A DNA stretch of 64,000 bases from Roseobacter weihaiensis (GTDB taxonomy: Bacteria > Pseudomonadota > Alphaproteobacteria > Rhodobacterales > Rhodobacteraceae). A model generated the notes under the pieces. The model was not told the origin of the DNA and searched no databases. It saw only the letters and a list, made by a program, of their open reading frames with translations. Each line of letters opens with the position of its first letter. Positions within the stretch are counted from its first letter, which is position 1. Shown piece by piece: positions 52,832 through 62,367 of the stretch. The stretch covers positions 310,001-374,000 of the forward strand of contig NZ_JACNMO010000001.1 in assembly GCF_020622345.1 (NCBI RefSeq). The letters run 5' to 3'. Position numbers and translations under genes: made by a program.

Positions 52832-54035
52832 GAAAGATGTCTTTTCCTCTGCGTTGCCCGCAGTCCTGCTGATAACGTCCGCGGCTGGCCTAAGGTTCGG
52901 GAGCGGAATAATACACATTGCACTGCCTCTGCTAATACTGGAAAAAACTTCTGATTCTGCGCTTGCCGTTGGTGTTACGTCTGCATTGTTGGCACCTATT
53001 ATTGCAGCGCCAATAATTGGGCGATTTGTTGAGAGGTCGCGTAAGCAATGGATCGTTGTATGCAGCTCTGCTTTGCAGATCTTATTTTTGCTCGTTTCCG
53101 CGCTGCTGCTATGGGGCGGGCACATAGTCATCAGCTTCGTGCTACTTCTCGGATATGGAGTTGCTTCAGTCGCGCTGTCAGTGCTGAACGAATTTATTCT
53201 GGCGCCCGCTATTTCTAACTCCAAAACGGTTGAAAGCACTTATAGTCGATACGTTGCCATGGTCGATTCTGCCTACGCGATGGCTCCTATTTCGGCTGGA
53301 GTTCTTATTGCTCTTTTTGGTTACGTCGCACCACTTGTTGTATCGGCGCTAGTGTTCTTACTTTCTGCGTTAGCGAGTTTAGCTGTCTGCAATCAAACCA
53401 GAGCTTTTCACAGCAGTTTGTCTACTACCCGCACACCGTTCAATTCGGGGTTTCGTCTAGCATTCGAGAGTTTGCGTAACTCACCGACACTACGTGCGAT
53501 TATTTACTCTCAGATTTCATACAACCTATTTTTAGGCGCTACTGTGACCTTGTTAGTGGTCGAGGTAACACACAACGTCAATTGGTCGACGACAGGCGTT
53601 GGTATCATGCTTACAACAGGCGCCATACTCGCGTTTGGAGGTGCATGGTATAGTGCAACTCTCTACCCGTCTCCCAACCCTACGAGCAGAATTATCGCAT
53701 ATAAAATAGTCGGCCTAGTAGGTATATGCGCTTACCAATTTCAAGCATTCTTGTGCATCGTAGCTGGCTATGCTCTGATGTCACTTGCAGAGTCAGCTAC
53801 TAATGCATCGAGTCTTGCGATCAGAGCGCAACTCATTAGCTCAGAGGTCCGTGGGTCAGCAAACGGTCTCATCCGAATGTTCGCCTTTGGAAGTGCGGCG
53901 CTTTCTCCTCTTTTGCATGCATACCTCATATCGAAGACTGGAAATGCTGATCTTTCCTTTTGGTTGCTGATTTTGGGTGCTGGATTATCAGTTATTCTTT
54001 TTGTCACGTTTAGACCACGTGGAGCCATAAGGTAA
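52824..54035 (+). CDS. MFS transporter
   Basis: 403 aa with about 12 hydrophobic helices (LPAVLLITSAAGLRFGSGII, LPLLILEKTSDSALAVGVTS, ILFLLVSALLLWGGHIVISF and further). TTG start overlapping the stop of ligase 1. The loop FVERSRKQWIVVCSS after helix 2-3 is the MFS motif A position. Placed between ATP-grasp ligases, it most likely exports the product, as BacE-type exporters do in ATP-grasp dipeptide clusters. Confidence 0.82.
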   Translation: MSKKDVFSSALPAVLLITSAAGLRFGSGIIHIALPLLILEKTSDSALAVGVTSALLAPIIAAPIIGRFVERSRKQWIVVCSSALQILFLLVSALLLWGGHIVISFVLLLGYGVASVALSVLNEFILAPAISNSKTVESTYSRYVAMVDSAYAMAPISAGVLIALFGYVAPLVVSALVFLLSALASLAVCNQTRAFHSSLSTTRTPFNSGFRLAFESLRNSPTLRAIIYSQISYNLFLGATVTLLVVEVTHNVNWSTTGVGIMLTTGAILAFGGAWYSATLYPSPNPTSRIIAYKIVGLVGICAYQFQAFLCIVAGYALMSLAESATNASSLAIRAQLISSEVRGSANGLIRMFAFGSAALSPLLHAYLISKTGNADLSFWLLILGAGLSVILFVTFRPRGAIR

Positions 54036-54056
54036 TAGAACAATTGGAGGATGCAA

Positions 54057-55259
54057 ATGGCGAAGACAATATGCCTTGTATTGCCTAGACCCAGACATAT
54101 TGAGGTCGCAAACGACTTGGGGGTGGAGTGCATTACCGTACATGACGAGCTCTCATACAAGGGCTTGCCAGCCAGCATCTCAATCGTGGTCCCAAGTATT
54201 GCGGACGTCGCCTCAGACGCTGTAGCCGGTGCGGTGAAAGCGCTAGCCGGTGACCACGAGCTATGCGGTGCAATATCTTTTTCCGAACGCGGGCTCCGCT
54301 TGGCTTCTCAAATTTCAGATTCTCTTTCCTTAGATAGTGCCAACTCGACGGTTGTTGATCGTATTGTTGATAAGCATGAAATGCGAAAGACTATCACTTG
54401 TTCCGCGTCGCCAGTATGGAGTATGATCTACAACGTTGATATGCTTCACCAGTTTTTGAATTCCTTAGCCGGTGACGTTATCCTAAAACCATCGGATGGA
54501 GTGGGCTCTTATGGTGTAGTCCGAATTAGCAAGAACAAGCCCAACCCTTCAATACTTGACACACGGTTTCCAGCCCTAGCCGAAGAATTTTTGGATGGGC
54601 AGGAATACTCCGCTGAGACTATCTCCCATAATGGGTCTCACAAAATAGTCGCGATTACACGGAAACTTGCAAAGAGTGAGAGTATTCAGAACGCGTTTGT
54701 TGAAACAGGGCATACTGTTGCCCGGAGCTTCTTGGAAGACGCGGCTTTTGTGGCAAAAGTTGAGAGTTTGGTTTTTTCTAGCTTGGACCAATTGGAATTG
54801 AAGTTTGGGGTTGCACATACAGAATTTATCGACACACGTGAGGGACTAAAAATTGTCGAAACACACAACAGAACAGGGGGAGACAAAATCGCTGATCTAG
54901 TGAACCTTGTAACAGGCGTCGATCTGGTTGCGGCGGCCATGAAGTCTTTCACCGTGACGGATCTATCGATTAGTTCCACTTCAACAATCACGGCTAGAGC
55001 GGCGACAATCAAATTTTTCCTTCCGCCTTCCGGAGTAATAACGAATATACTTGGACTCAGCAGATTACGCTATAATCCGGGAATACGAGAGTTTTTGGTT
55101 AATAAGTCAGTTGGAGACAGGGTCCTGCCGATTATGTCATCAGGTGATCGCGCAGGGTACGTCATTGCTGTCGGCGACAGCGCAGACACTTCTGAGGAGT
55201 TAGCTGCCGAAGCGGTCGGTATGGTAGAGTTTAAAATCCAAAGCTCCGGATCTACATGA
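54057..55259 (+). CDS. ATP-grasp ligase 2
   Basis: 400 aa from MAKTICLVLP; GGAGG lies 7 bases before this ATG and too close to the ATG at 54051. The ATP-binding segment is DVILKPSDGVGSYGVVRISK, the lid region EEFLDGQEYSAETISHNG, and the metal site HTEFIDTREGLKIVETHNRT followed by GGDKIADLVNLVTGVDLV. The E-x-H-N-R-x-G-G motif matches L-amino-acid/carnosine-type ligases (DdaF, BacD). It overlaps ligase 3 (ATGA), so both are made together. Confidence 0.82.
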   Translation: MAKTICLVLPRPRHIEVANDLGVECITVHDELSYKGLPASISIVVPSIADVASDAVAGAVKALAGDHELCGAISFSERGLRLASQISDSLSLDSANSTVVDRIVDKHEMRKTITCSASPVWSMIYNVDMLHQFLNSLAGDVILKPSDGVGSYGVVRISKNKPNPSILDTRFPALAEEFLDGQEYSAETISHNGSHKIVAITRKLAKSESIQNAFVETGHTVARSFLEDAAFVAKVESLVFSSLDQLELKFGVAHTEFIDTREGLKIVETHNRTGGDKIADLVNLVTGVDLVAAAMKSFTVTDLSISSTSTITARAATIKFFLPPSGVITNILGLSRLRYNPGIREFLVNKSVGDRVLPIMSSGDRAGYVIAVGDSADTSEELAAEAVGMVEFKIQSSGST

Positions 55260-56440
55260 TGTGGGCCCTAGTTCTGTTTCCCCAGAGTGAACGTGTGGCC
55301 AAAAGATTTTGCTCTGCGGCCAAATCGATGGATGTATCTATAGAATTTGCCATTCTTGCGGGATCAAGTCTTGAGCGGGAGCTTCAAAGTGTTGGAGGGC
55401 AAGAATTTTGTGTTTTCTCATTTGCTAGTTATGACGAAGCACTTGATCACTACGAAAAAGCACAAGGATCAAGGTTTGTTGCCGTAGTTCCGGGCGGCGA
55501 GTACTCGGTTGAATATGCTTGGAAAATCTCACGGTTCTTGAAACTTGACCCCGGAATAGATGGAGATGTTCGAGCCACACGTGATAAATTTCTCATGCGG
55601 AAACACTGTGAAGCTGTGGGGATTTGTCAGCCGATGCTCTATGGTAAATTCAGTAGTTTAGGTGACATTGTCGCATTAGAAGACTTACTAAGGTTTCCCG
55701 TGGTGGTGAAACCACTTAATCGTTGTGGAAGTCAAAATGTCAAGATCTGCTATGACCAACAGCAATTGAAAGCTCATGCTCAAGAGATTCTCATTGGCGG
55801 TATATCAACAACGTCCGGGTTGGCCCACATCAAACAGGGTATCGTTGAAGAGTACATTCTGGGCGCCGAATACAGTATTGAATGTGCATTGAGTTCAGGG
55901 CAAATTGTCTACGGAGAGGTAACAAGAAAGTACACTTCGAAAGGCGCAAATCGGCAAGAAGTTGGACACTTTGTTGAGGTCCATGAAGACATGCCAGCTC
56001 GTATACTGGGGCGGAATTTATGTAGAAGCATTGCGCTTGCGTTTGGTGTGCGCAGTGGCATACTTCACATTGAGTTTATTGTCGTCGAAGGGAAAGCGTA
56101 TTTGGTAGAATTTGGGGCGCGTCTTCCAGGAGGTCTGATCACCGATCTCCACGAGCGTGTCTTTGGCAATTCCCTGGAACAGGTTTGGCTCGGACTTTCT
56201 TTGAGAAAACGCAAAACCCTAGTCGGTGAAAATAGGGCTTGGCATGCCGGAGGCGTTGGAGTCTTGCACGTAAGAGACGGATTTAGAGTGCCACCATTAC
56301 CCAACAATATGAGCTCTATCGAGGTAGTAGAGTATTCCCGTACTCCAAGGTCCGATCAACATCAGCCAAGTAGACGGTTATCTATCGTGGTTAAATGCTC
56401 GCTGCTCCAATTTGAAAAGGTAGTAAATAGAATTCGATAA
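55256..56440 (+). CDS. ATP-grasp ligase 3
   Basis: 394 aa; ATG overlaps the stop of ligase 2. ATP loop: FPVVVKPLNRCGSQNVKICY; lid: VEEYILGAEYSIECALSSGQ; metal site: LHIEFIVVEGKAYLVEFGAR and LPGGLITDLHERVFGNSLEQ. The ExGxRxPGG form of the motif is typical of carboxylate-amine ligases. With ligases 1 and 2 it could join two or three amino acids, or one amino acid to a sugar amine, without ribosomes or NRPS. A 229-bp gap follows before the GNAT-MurB gene. Confidence 0.82.
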   Translation: MMWALVLFPQSERVAKRFCSAAKSMDVSIEFAILAGSSLERELQSVGGQEFCVFSFASYDEALDHYEKAQGSRFVAVVPGGEYSVEYAWKISRFLKLDPGIDGDVRATRDKFLMRKHCEAVGICQPMLYGKFSSLGDIVALEDLLRFPVVVKPLNRCGSQNVKICYDQQQLKAHAQEILIGGISTTSGLAHIKQGIVEEYILGAEYSIECALSSGQIVYGEVTRKYTSKGANRQEVGHFVEVHEDMPARILGRNLCRSIALAFGVRSGILHIEFIVVEGKAYLVEFGARLPGGLITDLHERVFGNSLEQVWLGLSLRKRKTLVGENRAWHAGGVGVLHVRDGFRVPPLPNNMSSIEVVEYSRTPRSDQHQPSRRLSIVVKCSLLQFEKVVNRIR

Positions 56441-56669
56441 CCGAAAGCTTTCCCATGGCGATCCAAATGTTGCACAACGTTAGCTTCGGACCATGAAAAC
56501 TGGCGCAATAGTCCAAATTCATCTAATATGGGATATCATAATACTCTTACTTGATATGCATCTCAGGAGTGATCATGAACTCAGTTTAGAAGCAAGTTTG
56601 ACAAGGAACACAACAAACCGATGTAAATGATACTATCTAACGAATGGGGATCATTCTTTTGGAATTCGG

Positions 56670-58058
56670 ATGATGAAGACAAGTTATTTCCTCGATATTG
56701 ACCCAAGAGTCTGCCGTGTCGCTGCGGAATTTCCTAATGGTTTTCAGATGACCTGTGGCGAAAGGGTTGAGCCCTCCGTTTATCTCGACATCTATAGGAG
56801 AGTCGGAGCGACGTGGGGCTGGAAATCACGGCTCGACTGGACGCTGGAAGAGGCCGCCAACCATCTCTCTCGTGCAAATGTCGACGTTGGCATACTGACT
56901 TGTGATACGCACGAAGTCGGGTTCTACGAATATGAACGAAATACATCTGAGATTTCAGAGATTGTTTATTTTGGGCTTGTGCCCAAATGGATTGGCAAGG
57001 GCTTGGCCCGCGCGTTCTTAAATGCAATCCTTGATAGGGCCGTGGATCAAGGCGTGACAAAAGTTGAACTAAAGACGGCATCCACTGACCATTCTAACGC
57101 CTTGCGATTTTACCGAGCAGCGGGATTTAGTCTAAGAACCGCAATATATTGCGACGAGGACATAAGTATATCGCGCGATTTTGCAGATAACCTTCCACTT
57201 TGTGTCCGGCCGCTGCAATCATTGCTGAATATGAACTGGTTCGCTACCCGAGCGGTTGCCGAATACTTTGGCGTTCCTGCCAGCATCGAGGAGTTAATGG
57301 AGATGCTAGACTGGGCCAGCCGTTTGGATCTGTCGGTGCGGGTGCTTGGTGAAGGCGCAAATAGCCTACTTCCAGACAACCTGGCAAAAGGTGTAGTGGT
57401 TCGATTGACCGGTCATGAATTCGAGAAAATCGACATTGGCGAGGCCTTCGTCACGTGTGGCGCCGGTGCGTCTTTAAGCAGGACAATAGCTGAGACAATC
57501 CGAAATGGCTTGGGTGGTTTAGAGCACTTTGCAGGCATTCCCGCCTCGATTGGTGGAGCAATAGTAGGTAATGCTGGTGGACGCAAAGGCGGTATTGGCG
57601 ACATAATCGACTGGGTCGAAATTATAGATAATGATTTACAGCTTCGGCGTATAGATCAGTTCGGGATCAAATTTACCTACCGTAATTCATCACTTCGCGA
57701 TTTTGTAGTTATCAGGGCTCGCCTCGCCCTTCGGCCAGGGCCACCTCACGAACTGAGGCGAGAGTACATTCGGTTCCTGAAGGAAAAGAAGGTGACCCAG
57801 CCGTTAAAAGAAAACAGCGTGGGGTGTATTTTTAAGAATCCAGCAGGAACAAGCGCTCGAACAATTATTCGCGAGGTGGGTCTAGGCGGCCTCCGCGTTG
57901 GCGGAGCAGTGGTTTCACCACTCCATCAGAACTTTGTGTGTGCAGAGTTTGGTGCGACATATGAGGATATTCTCACGTTAGTTAAGTTAGTAGAAGAAAA
58001 AGTAGCCATCGAGACTGGAATTCGTTTGGAGCGCGAAGTCATAATCTGGGGCGAGTAG
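56670..58058 (+). CDS. GNAT acetyltransferase fused to MurB (UDP-N-acetylenolpyruvoylglucosamine reductase)
   Basis: 462 aa. Residues ~1-170 form a GNAT domain (EIVYFGLVPKWIGKGLARAF, then DHSNALRFYRAAGFSLRTAI). Residues ~185-462 form a MurB: MNWFATRAVAEYFGVPASIE, RVLGEGANSLLPDNLAKGVV (FAD loop), GLGGLEHFAGIPASIGGAIV and GNAGGRKGGIGDIIDWVEII. ENSVGCIFKNPAGTSAR carries Cys386 at the general-acid position (Ser or Cys in known MurB). MurB turns UDP-GlcNAc-enolpyruvate into UDP-MurNAc. The fusion is unusual; it may make a modified muramyl sugar or act as a target-protecting spare MurB. It sits between the ATP-grasp operon and the sugar operon. Confidence 0.82.
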   Translation: MMKTSYFLDIDPRVCRVAAEFPNGFQMTCGERVEPSVYLDIYRRVGATWGWKSRLDWTLEEAANHLSRANVDVGILTCDTHEVGFYEYERNTSEISEIVYFGLVPKWIGKGLARAFLNAILDRAVDQGVTKVELKTASTDHSNALRFYRAAGFSLRTAIYCDEDISISRDFADNLPLCVRPLQSLLNMNWFATRAVAEYFGVPASIEELMEMLDWASRLDLSVRVLGEGANSLLPDNLAKGVVVRLTGHEFEKIDIGEAFVTCGAGASLSRTIAETIRNGLGGLEHFAGIPASIGGAIVGNAGGRKGGIGDIIDWVEIIDNDLQLRRIDQFGIKFTYRNSSLRDFVVIRARLALRPGPPHELRREYIRFLKEKKVTQPLKENSVGCIFKNPAGTSARTIIREVGLGGLRVGGAVVSPLHQNFVCAEFGATYEDILTLVKLVEEKVAIETGIRLEREVIIWGE

Positions 58059-58190
58059 CTATTTCTAAAAGCAGTCATCCCCATTTTTTTCTTAATCTGA
58101 AGCCGGAATAACGTAAGTGGCGTCTGAGCCCCACGTTGCGTGCGTTTGGTCGATTGCGATTTAACGATCCTTGTTGAGCAGGATCGTGAG

Positions 58191-58430
58191 ATGGAACGTT
58201 TTCCAACAAAGCAATGCCATTTGTTTGATGATGCCGGGCATATAGATCGGCTGGAGGTTCTTAAGGGGCCGTCTGGTCGCCGGACCTGGCCAGACGACGC
58301 TAAGGTTCGGATCGTGATGGAAAGCTACGCGCCCGGTGCGAACGTCTGTGATGTTGCGCGGCGGCACGGGATGTTCCCACAGCATTTGTCGACGTCGCGC
58401 GGCTTGGCGAAGATGTATCAACCCAGTGAA
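58191..58430 (+). pseudogene. IS66-family TnpA fragment
   Basis: GPSGRRTWPDDAKVRIVMES and YAPGANVCDVARRHGMFPQH match the N-terminal helix-turn-helix of the IS66 accessory protein TnpA. The frame then runs into unrelated DNA. Confidence 0.65.
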
Positions 58431-58469
58431 ATTCTGCTCATGCTACAAGGAGGAAAACGTAGCGTTGAG

Positions 58470-58647
58470 TAAACTATTAGAAGACGGTATCAAGCGATGG
58501 ACGGTGACCCGCGACGCCGCTAGGCAGGACGTGTTCGAGTACATCGCACTGTTCTACAACCCGCAGAGAAAGCGCACGAACAACGGCATGCAGTCGCCCG
58601 TTGACTATGAGATCAGACAGCGCAAACTGAACCAGGCAGGTGTGTAG
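58470..58647 (+). pseudogene. IS3-family OrfB C-terminal fragment
   Basis: TVTRDAARQDVFEYIALFYN and PQRKRTNNGMQSPVDYE match the last ~50 residues of an IS3-type transposase, ending at TAG 58647. Confidence 0.65.
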
Positions 58648-59033
58648 GAAAATACGGTCATCTCATACAAACAGACCGATATAGACGTGTTGTTGCCCTG
58701 GATTTACGTCAGACCCGTCTAACCGGCGCGCCGCTTATTCGCGGATGATGGGTCTGATCACTTATGATGTCAGGGTCGCGGTGAGCCAGATAGCTCTTGG
58801 CTGGAGCGATATTTGAGACGCAAACCTCCAACCGCGGTGAATTGGCTGAGAAAGGATGGAACCAAACCTATCAGCGGGAGCTGAGAGTAGCCATATTTAG
58901 GCCGGAATCTGCCCAAAGCAGTGTCGAGCAGTTCAACCCTAGATCGACTCACGAGCAAAAAGGTGCTACGCTTCCTTCTGTTTGTAAATGCACGCTTTAA
59001 TTCAACCCTACCTTGCGTTTGGGATTTGCTTCA
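58648..59033. other. Upstream region of the amino-sugar operon
   Basis: 386 bp without a gene that I can support. It follows IS remnants and must hold the promoter of the plus-strand operon from 59034. Confidence 0.4.
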
Positions 59034-59978
59034 ATGGACATAATTGTTTTCGGATGTGGCCGAATGGGACAGGTGAGAGCACAATGCGCTCACCGGCTGG
59101 GGCTTAATTTAGTTGGTGTTTTTGATCCAGACGCTGATCGCGCGGAAAAAATTGCTACTGAATATGGATCGAAACGTTTAAATCTAGAGGAACTAGATGA
59201 TTGGCCACATGCCGACATCTGCTTTGTCTGTAGCCCGCCGGACAACCATCCAAAGATCGCTACCCGGTTTATCAACAAAGGCTCTCATCTCCTAATCGAA
59301 AAACCTCTAGCATTGACCGCCTCGGATGCCCATCCAATTTTGTCCGCGGCCGAGGCATCTGGCGCTGTCGTTGCTGTCGGACACATGAATAGGGTGCGGC
59401 CGTCAGTACTCGAGCTTATGCGGCGTCTTGACGGCGTGCATCCATTCGCTATCTCGGCGCATTGGATTGGCCAACCCTACGGGGTGCCGTGGTGGTCGGA
59501 TCCTGTGCGATCAGGAGGGGGCTTGCATGAGCAAGGCATTCATCTAATTGATCTTTTGACGCTGATAGGCGGTCCAGTAAGACGAGTTTGCGCAACAATC
59601 GACTCTCAGGATGACGCAAACAACCCCTCTTCGGTGGCGCTATCGTTAACTTTCGAAAGAGGGGGGCTTGCCAACTTTCTTTATTCCTTTTGCGGCAAGG
59701 AACGATCTATTGATGTCGGAGTGTTTTCCGCGATCGGCTCGTGTTTTCTTAGCGATTGGTCACTTGATTTTCATTGTGGCGATCAGCGAGTGAGCGGAAA
59801 TGCTGATCAGCCGGATAAGAACTGGATTTTCGAACGAGAAACTGAATGGTTCGTTGATAGCGTTCGAAGCGGCAAACTAAGACGTGAGCTGAGCAGTTTG
59901 GTTGCTGGTATGCAAACACTTCGTCTGATGGACGCTATTCGCGCGTCATACACTTCTCGTACACCGGTTTCGCTATGA
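59034..59978 (+). CDS. Gfo/Idh/MocA-family NAD(P)-dependent dehydrogenase
   Basis: 314 aa from MDIIVFGCGRMGQVRAQC, the Rossmann glycine loop at the very N-terminus; a TTG 21 bases upstream is possible. Then FVCSPPDNHPKIATRFINKG and SHLLIEKPLALTASDAH, with the catalytic Lys of the EKP motif, and WWSDPVRSGGGLHEQGIHLI (catalytic Asp/His region). These enzymes oxidise a sugar hydroxyl to a ketone. The next gene, a transaminase, overlaps by 4 bases. The pair resembles NtdC-NtdA of kanosamine synthesis, or other 3-amino-sugar routes. Confidence 0.85.
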   Translation: MDIIVFGCGRMGQVRAQCAHRLGLNLVGVFDPDADRAEKIATEYGSKRLNLEELDDWPHADICFVCSPPDNHPKIATRFINKGSHLLIEKPLALTASDAHPILSAAEASGAVVAVGHMNRVRPSVLELMRRLDGVHPFAISAHWIGQPYGVPWWSDPVRSGGGLHEQGIHLIDLLTLIGGPVRRVCATIDSQDDANNPSSVALSLTFERGGLANFLYSFCGKERSIDVGVFSAIGSCFLSDWSLDFHCGDQRVSGNADQPDKNWIFERETEWFVDSVRSGKLRRELSSLVAGMQTLRLMDAIRASYTSRTPVSL

Positions 59979-61117
59979 CGGAATCGAACGATGCACAAAA
60001 GAAGGTATCAGTCATCGTTGATCGGTACGACTATCCTTCGCAGTTTGACTGCAATCTAGACAGAATTGTTGACCAGATTAGGCATGCATTGCTGGATGGT
60101 GAATATGTTCTTTCCAAACAAGTCGCGCGATTTGAGGCGAGTTTTGCTAAATTTGTCGGAGTGAAACACGCTCTTGGCGTCAACAGTGGCACTGACGCGC
60201 TGATCCTGGCTCTGATGGCCTGCGGGGTTGGCCGTGACGCCGAAGTAATCATCCCCGCGAACACTTTTTATGCTACGGCCGCTGCGGTGTGTTTCGTCGG
60301 TGCACGCCCAGTCCTTGTCGATCCCGATCCCAAAAGCTTTTTGATGACAGCCGCTAGTGTTCGGGCTGCCATCTCAGAAAATACTAGAGCCATAATACCA
60401 GTTCATCTTTATGGCAAGGTTTGCCAAATGAGCGAGTTGCGTGCGATAGCAGACGATATAAATGCGGTATTAATTGAAGATTCTGCTCAAGCCCACGGTG
60501 GGGTCTCGCCCGACGGTGAACCTGCAGGCACGATCGGTGATATCAGCTGCTTCAGTTTTCACCCAAGCAAAAACCTTGCGGCGGCAGGTGATGCAGGCGC
60601 AGTTTGTACGTCTTCAGACGCGATCGCAGAAAAGGTGAGATGGCAACGTGCTCTAGGGCAGCGTGGACCAAACGTCCATGACGTTCTTGGAATAAACAGT
60701 AAGCTTGATGCGATCCAAGCGATCATACTGGACGCAAAGTTGCCGCGCTTGGCTGCTTGGAATGTTGAACGGGCCAATATTGCGAAAAGCTATCGCGAGG
60801 CGCTTGCAGATTTGCCAGTATCGTTCCAGAAAGCGGATGACAACGAACGACATGTCTATCACCTATTTCAAATTCGGACGCGGCACCGCGACGAGCTTTT
60901 CAACCATCTAACGTCAAATGGAATTGACGCGGTCATACGTTATCCGGATCCAATCCACCTCCAGGAAGCGTTTGCTATGCTCGGATATGTGCGGGGGGAC
61001 TTTCCCGTCGCAGAAGATTTGGCACGCGAGTTGTTAGCGCTGCCGATTCGCCCCGGTTTGACGGCAAAAAGTGTCGAGCATGTGGTGCGAGTAATGAATA
61101 ATTTTTCGGGGTACTGA
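59975..61117 (+). CDS. DegT/DnrJ/EryC1-family sugar aminotransferase
   Basis: 380 aa; ATG overlaps the previous stop. The PLP enzyme motifs are intact: KHALGVNSGTDALILALMAC, DEVIIPANTFYATAA-type strand, VLIEDSAQAHGG (Asp) and SCFSFHPSKNLAAAGDAGAV with Lys199 as the Schiff-base lysine. It adds an amino group to a keto-sugar, using glutamate. Coupled to the Gfo/Idh dehydrogenase, it gives an amino-sugar. The GH4 gene begins on its stop codon. Confidence 0.88.
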   Translation: MTESNDAQKKVSVIVDRYDYPSQFDCNLDRIVDQIRHALLDGEYVLSKQVARFEASFAKFVGVKHALGVNSGTDALILALMACGVGRDAEVIIPANTFYATAAAVCFVGARPVLVDPDPKSFLMTAASVRAAISENTRAIIPVHLYGKVCQMSELRAIADDINAVLIEDSAQAHGGVSPDGEPAGTIGDISCFSFHPSKNLAAAGDAGAVCTSSDAIAEKVRWQRALGQRGPNVHDVLGINSKLDAIQAIILDAKLPRLAAWNVERANIAKSYREALADLPVSFQKADDNERHVYHLFQIRTRHRDELFNHLTSNGIDAVIRYPDPIHLQEAFAMLGYVRGDFPVAEDLARELLALPIRPGLTAKSVEHVVRVMNNFSGY

Positions 61118-62367
61118 TGCAAAAGATCACGGTTGTAGGCGGAAGCTCCCCATTCACTGTATCTTTGATTGATGCCATAGCTCAAGATGAGGCACTGGTC
61201 GGCGCATTATACGATTGCCACTTGGTGCTGAACGGCCGCAACACCAGTAATCTAAATGCGGTTTCCGACTACGCTGCAACTTTACTTGGCGATAGGTTAG
61301 CATCCATCCAACCTTCCACCGACCTAGATGCTAGTCTGGATGGCGCTGATATCGTATTGTTGCAAGCACGGTTTGGCGGTCTTGCCGCTCGAGCCGAGGA
61401 CGAAGCCTTTGCAGCGCGAATGGGTTCGGTACCCGATGAGACTTTAGGGCCTGGCGGGCTATTGTCTGCGTTTCGCCAATGGGGAGCCGTCGAAGATTTG
61501 TCGAGACGTATGATTGCCCTCTGCCCAAACGCTTTTGTGATCAATTTGGTCAACCCACTTAGCTTAGTTACATCTCAAATGATCGAGAATGGTTTGAACG
61601 CTATCGGAATCTGTGAACTGCCATTCGCTACTGTTAGACTCTTGGCCGAAAGCCAAGGCGCAGATCCATATACAACGCAATGGGACTACGAAGGCCTCAA
61701 CCACCGCGGATTTATCACGCGTGCTGGAACTTCGGAAGGGGTCGACCTTTTGCAAGAGGCTCGCCGATCAGACACCATCGACAAAGCGCTATATGAGGGC
61801 GCGGGAGAGTTTTTAGACACTTTCGGCGTACTACCGACCAAGTATTTTTCAATCTTTCATTATCGTCGACCCCTAAAAGCCGGACGAGCAGAAATGCTAA
61901 ATTCCTTGCGTAGTGACATTGCCCATGCATTGGCCACGAACCCCGATAAGCGTCCGAACCGGCTGGCTGAGCGCGATACCTCCTGGTATCCTGATGCGGT
62001 CGTCCCCGTGCTGGCCGGACGGCTAAGTGTACGACCCTACTCTTGGACAGTGAATACTGTAGCTCGTGAGGGCCTAGTCAGTGAGCAACGAGTCGCGCTT
62101 TTTGGCGAAAGCATGACCGTAATGACAACTGCGCCGGTCCAAGGCCCTGCACGCGATTGGCTCAACTACTACGAAACCCAGGAGCGCTTGTCGATGACAG
62201 CACTGAAACGTCGTACATTCGACTCAATTTTGCAAGCTCTGAGTTTTGACCGGCTGACCCCCACGGAAACATTGCACGATGCAGCTACAGAGATCCACGA
62301 AGCCTGGGCGGCGGCGTATCCGCAGGCGAGCACAACTCCTGTAAATACTAATCGGAGCATGGAATGA
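61117..62367 (+). CDS. Glycoside hydrolase family 4-type enzyme
   Basis: 416 aa; its ATG shares a base with the transaminase TGA. GH4 features: ITVVGGSSPFTVSLIDAIA (NAD loop), NLVNPLSLVTSQMIENGLNA, GICELP (metal Cys) and YEGLNHRGFITRAG (metal His). GH4 enzymes use NAD+ and a metal to oxidise C3 and then break the glycosidic bond. In this operon the transient 3-keto-sugar chemistry could help make or trim a 3-amino-sugar rather than degrade food sugars. It overlaps the ROK gene (ATGA). Confidence 0.85.
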   Translation: MQKITVVGGSSPFTVSLIDAIAQDEALVGALYDCHLVLNGRNTSNLNAVSDYAATLLGDRLASIQPSTDLDASLDGADIVLLQARFGGLAARAEDEAFAARMGSVPDETLGPGGLLSAFRQWGAVEDLSRRMIALCPNAFVINLVNPLSLVTSQMIENGLNAIGICELPFATVRLLAESQGADPYTTQWDYEGLNHRGFITRAGTSEGVDLLQEARRSDTIDKALYEGAGEFLDTFGVLPTKYFSIFHYRRPLKAGRAEMLNSLRSDIAHALATNPDKRPNRLAERDTSWYPDAVVPVLAGRLSVRPYSWTVNTVAREGLVSEQRVALFGESMTVMTTAPVQGPARDWLNYYETQERLSMTALKRRTFDSILQALSFDRLTPTETLHDAATEIHEAWAAAYPQASTTPVNTNRSME

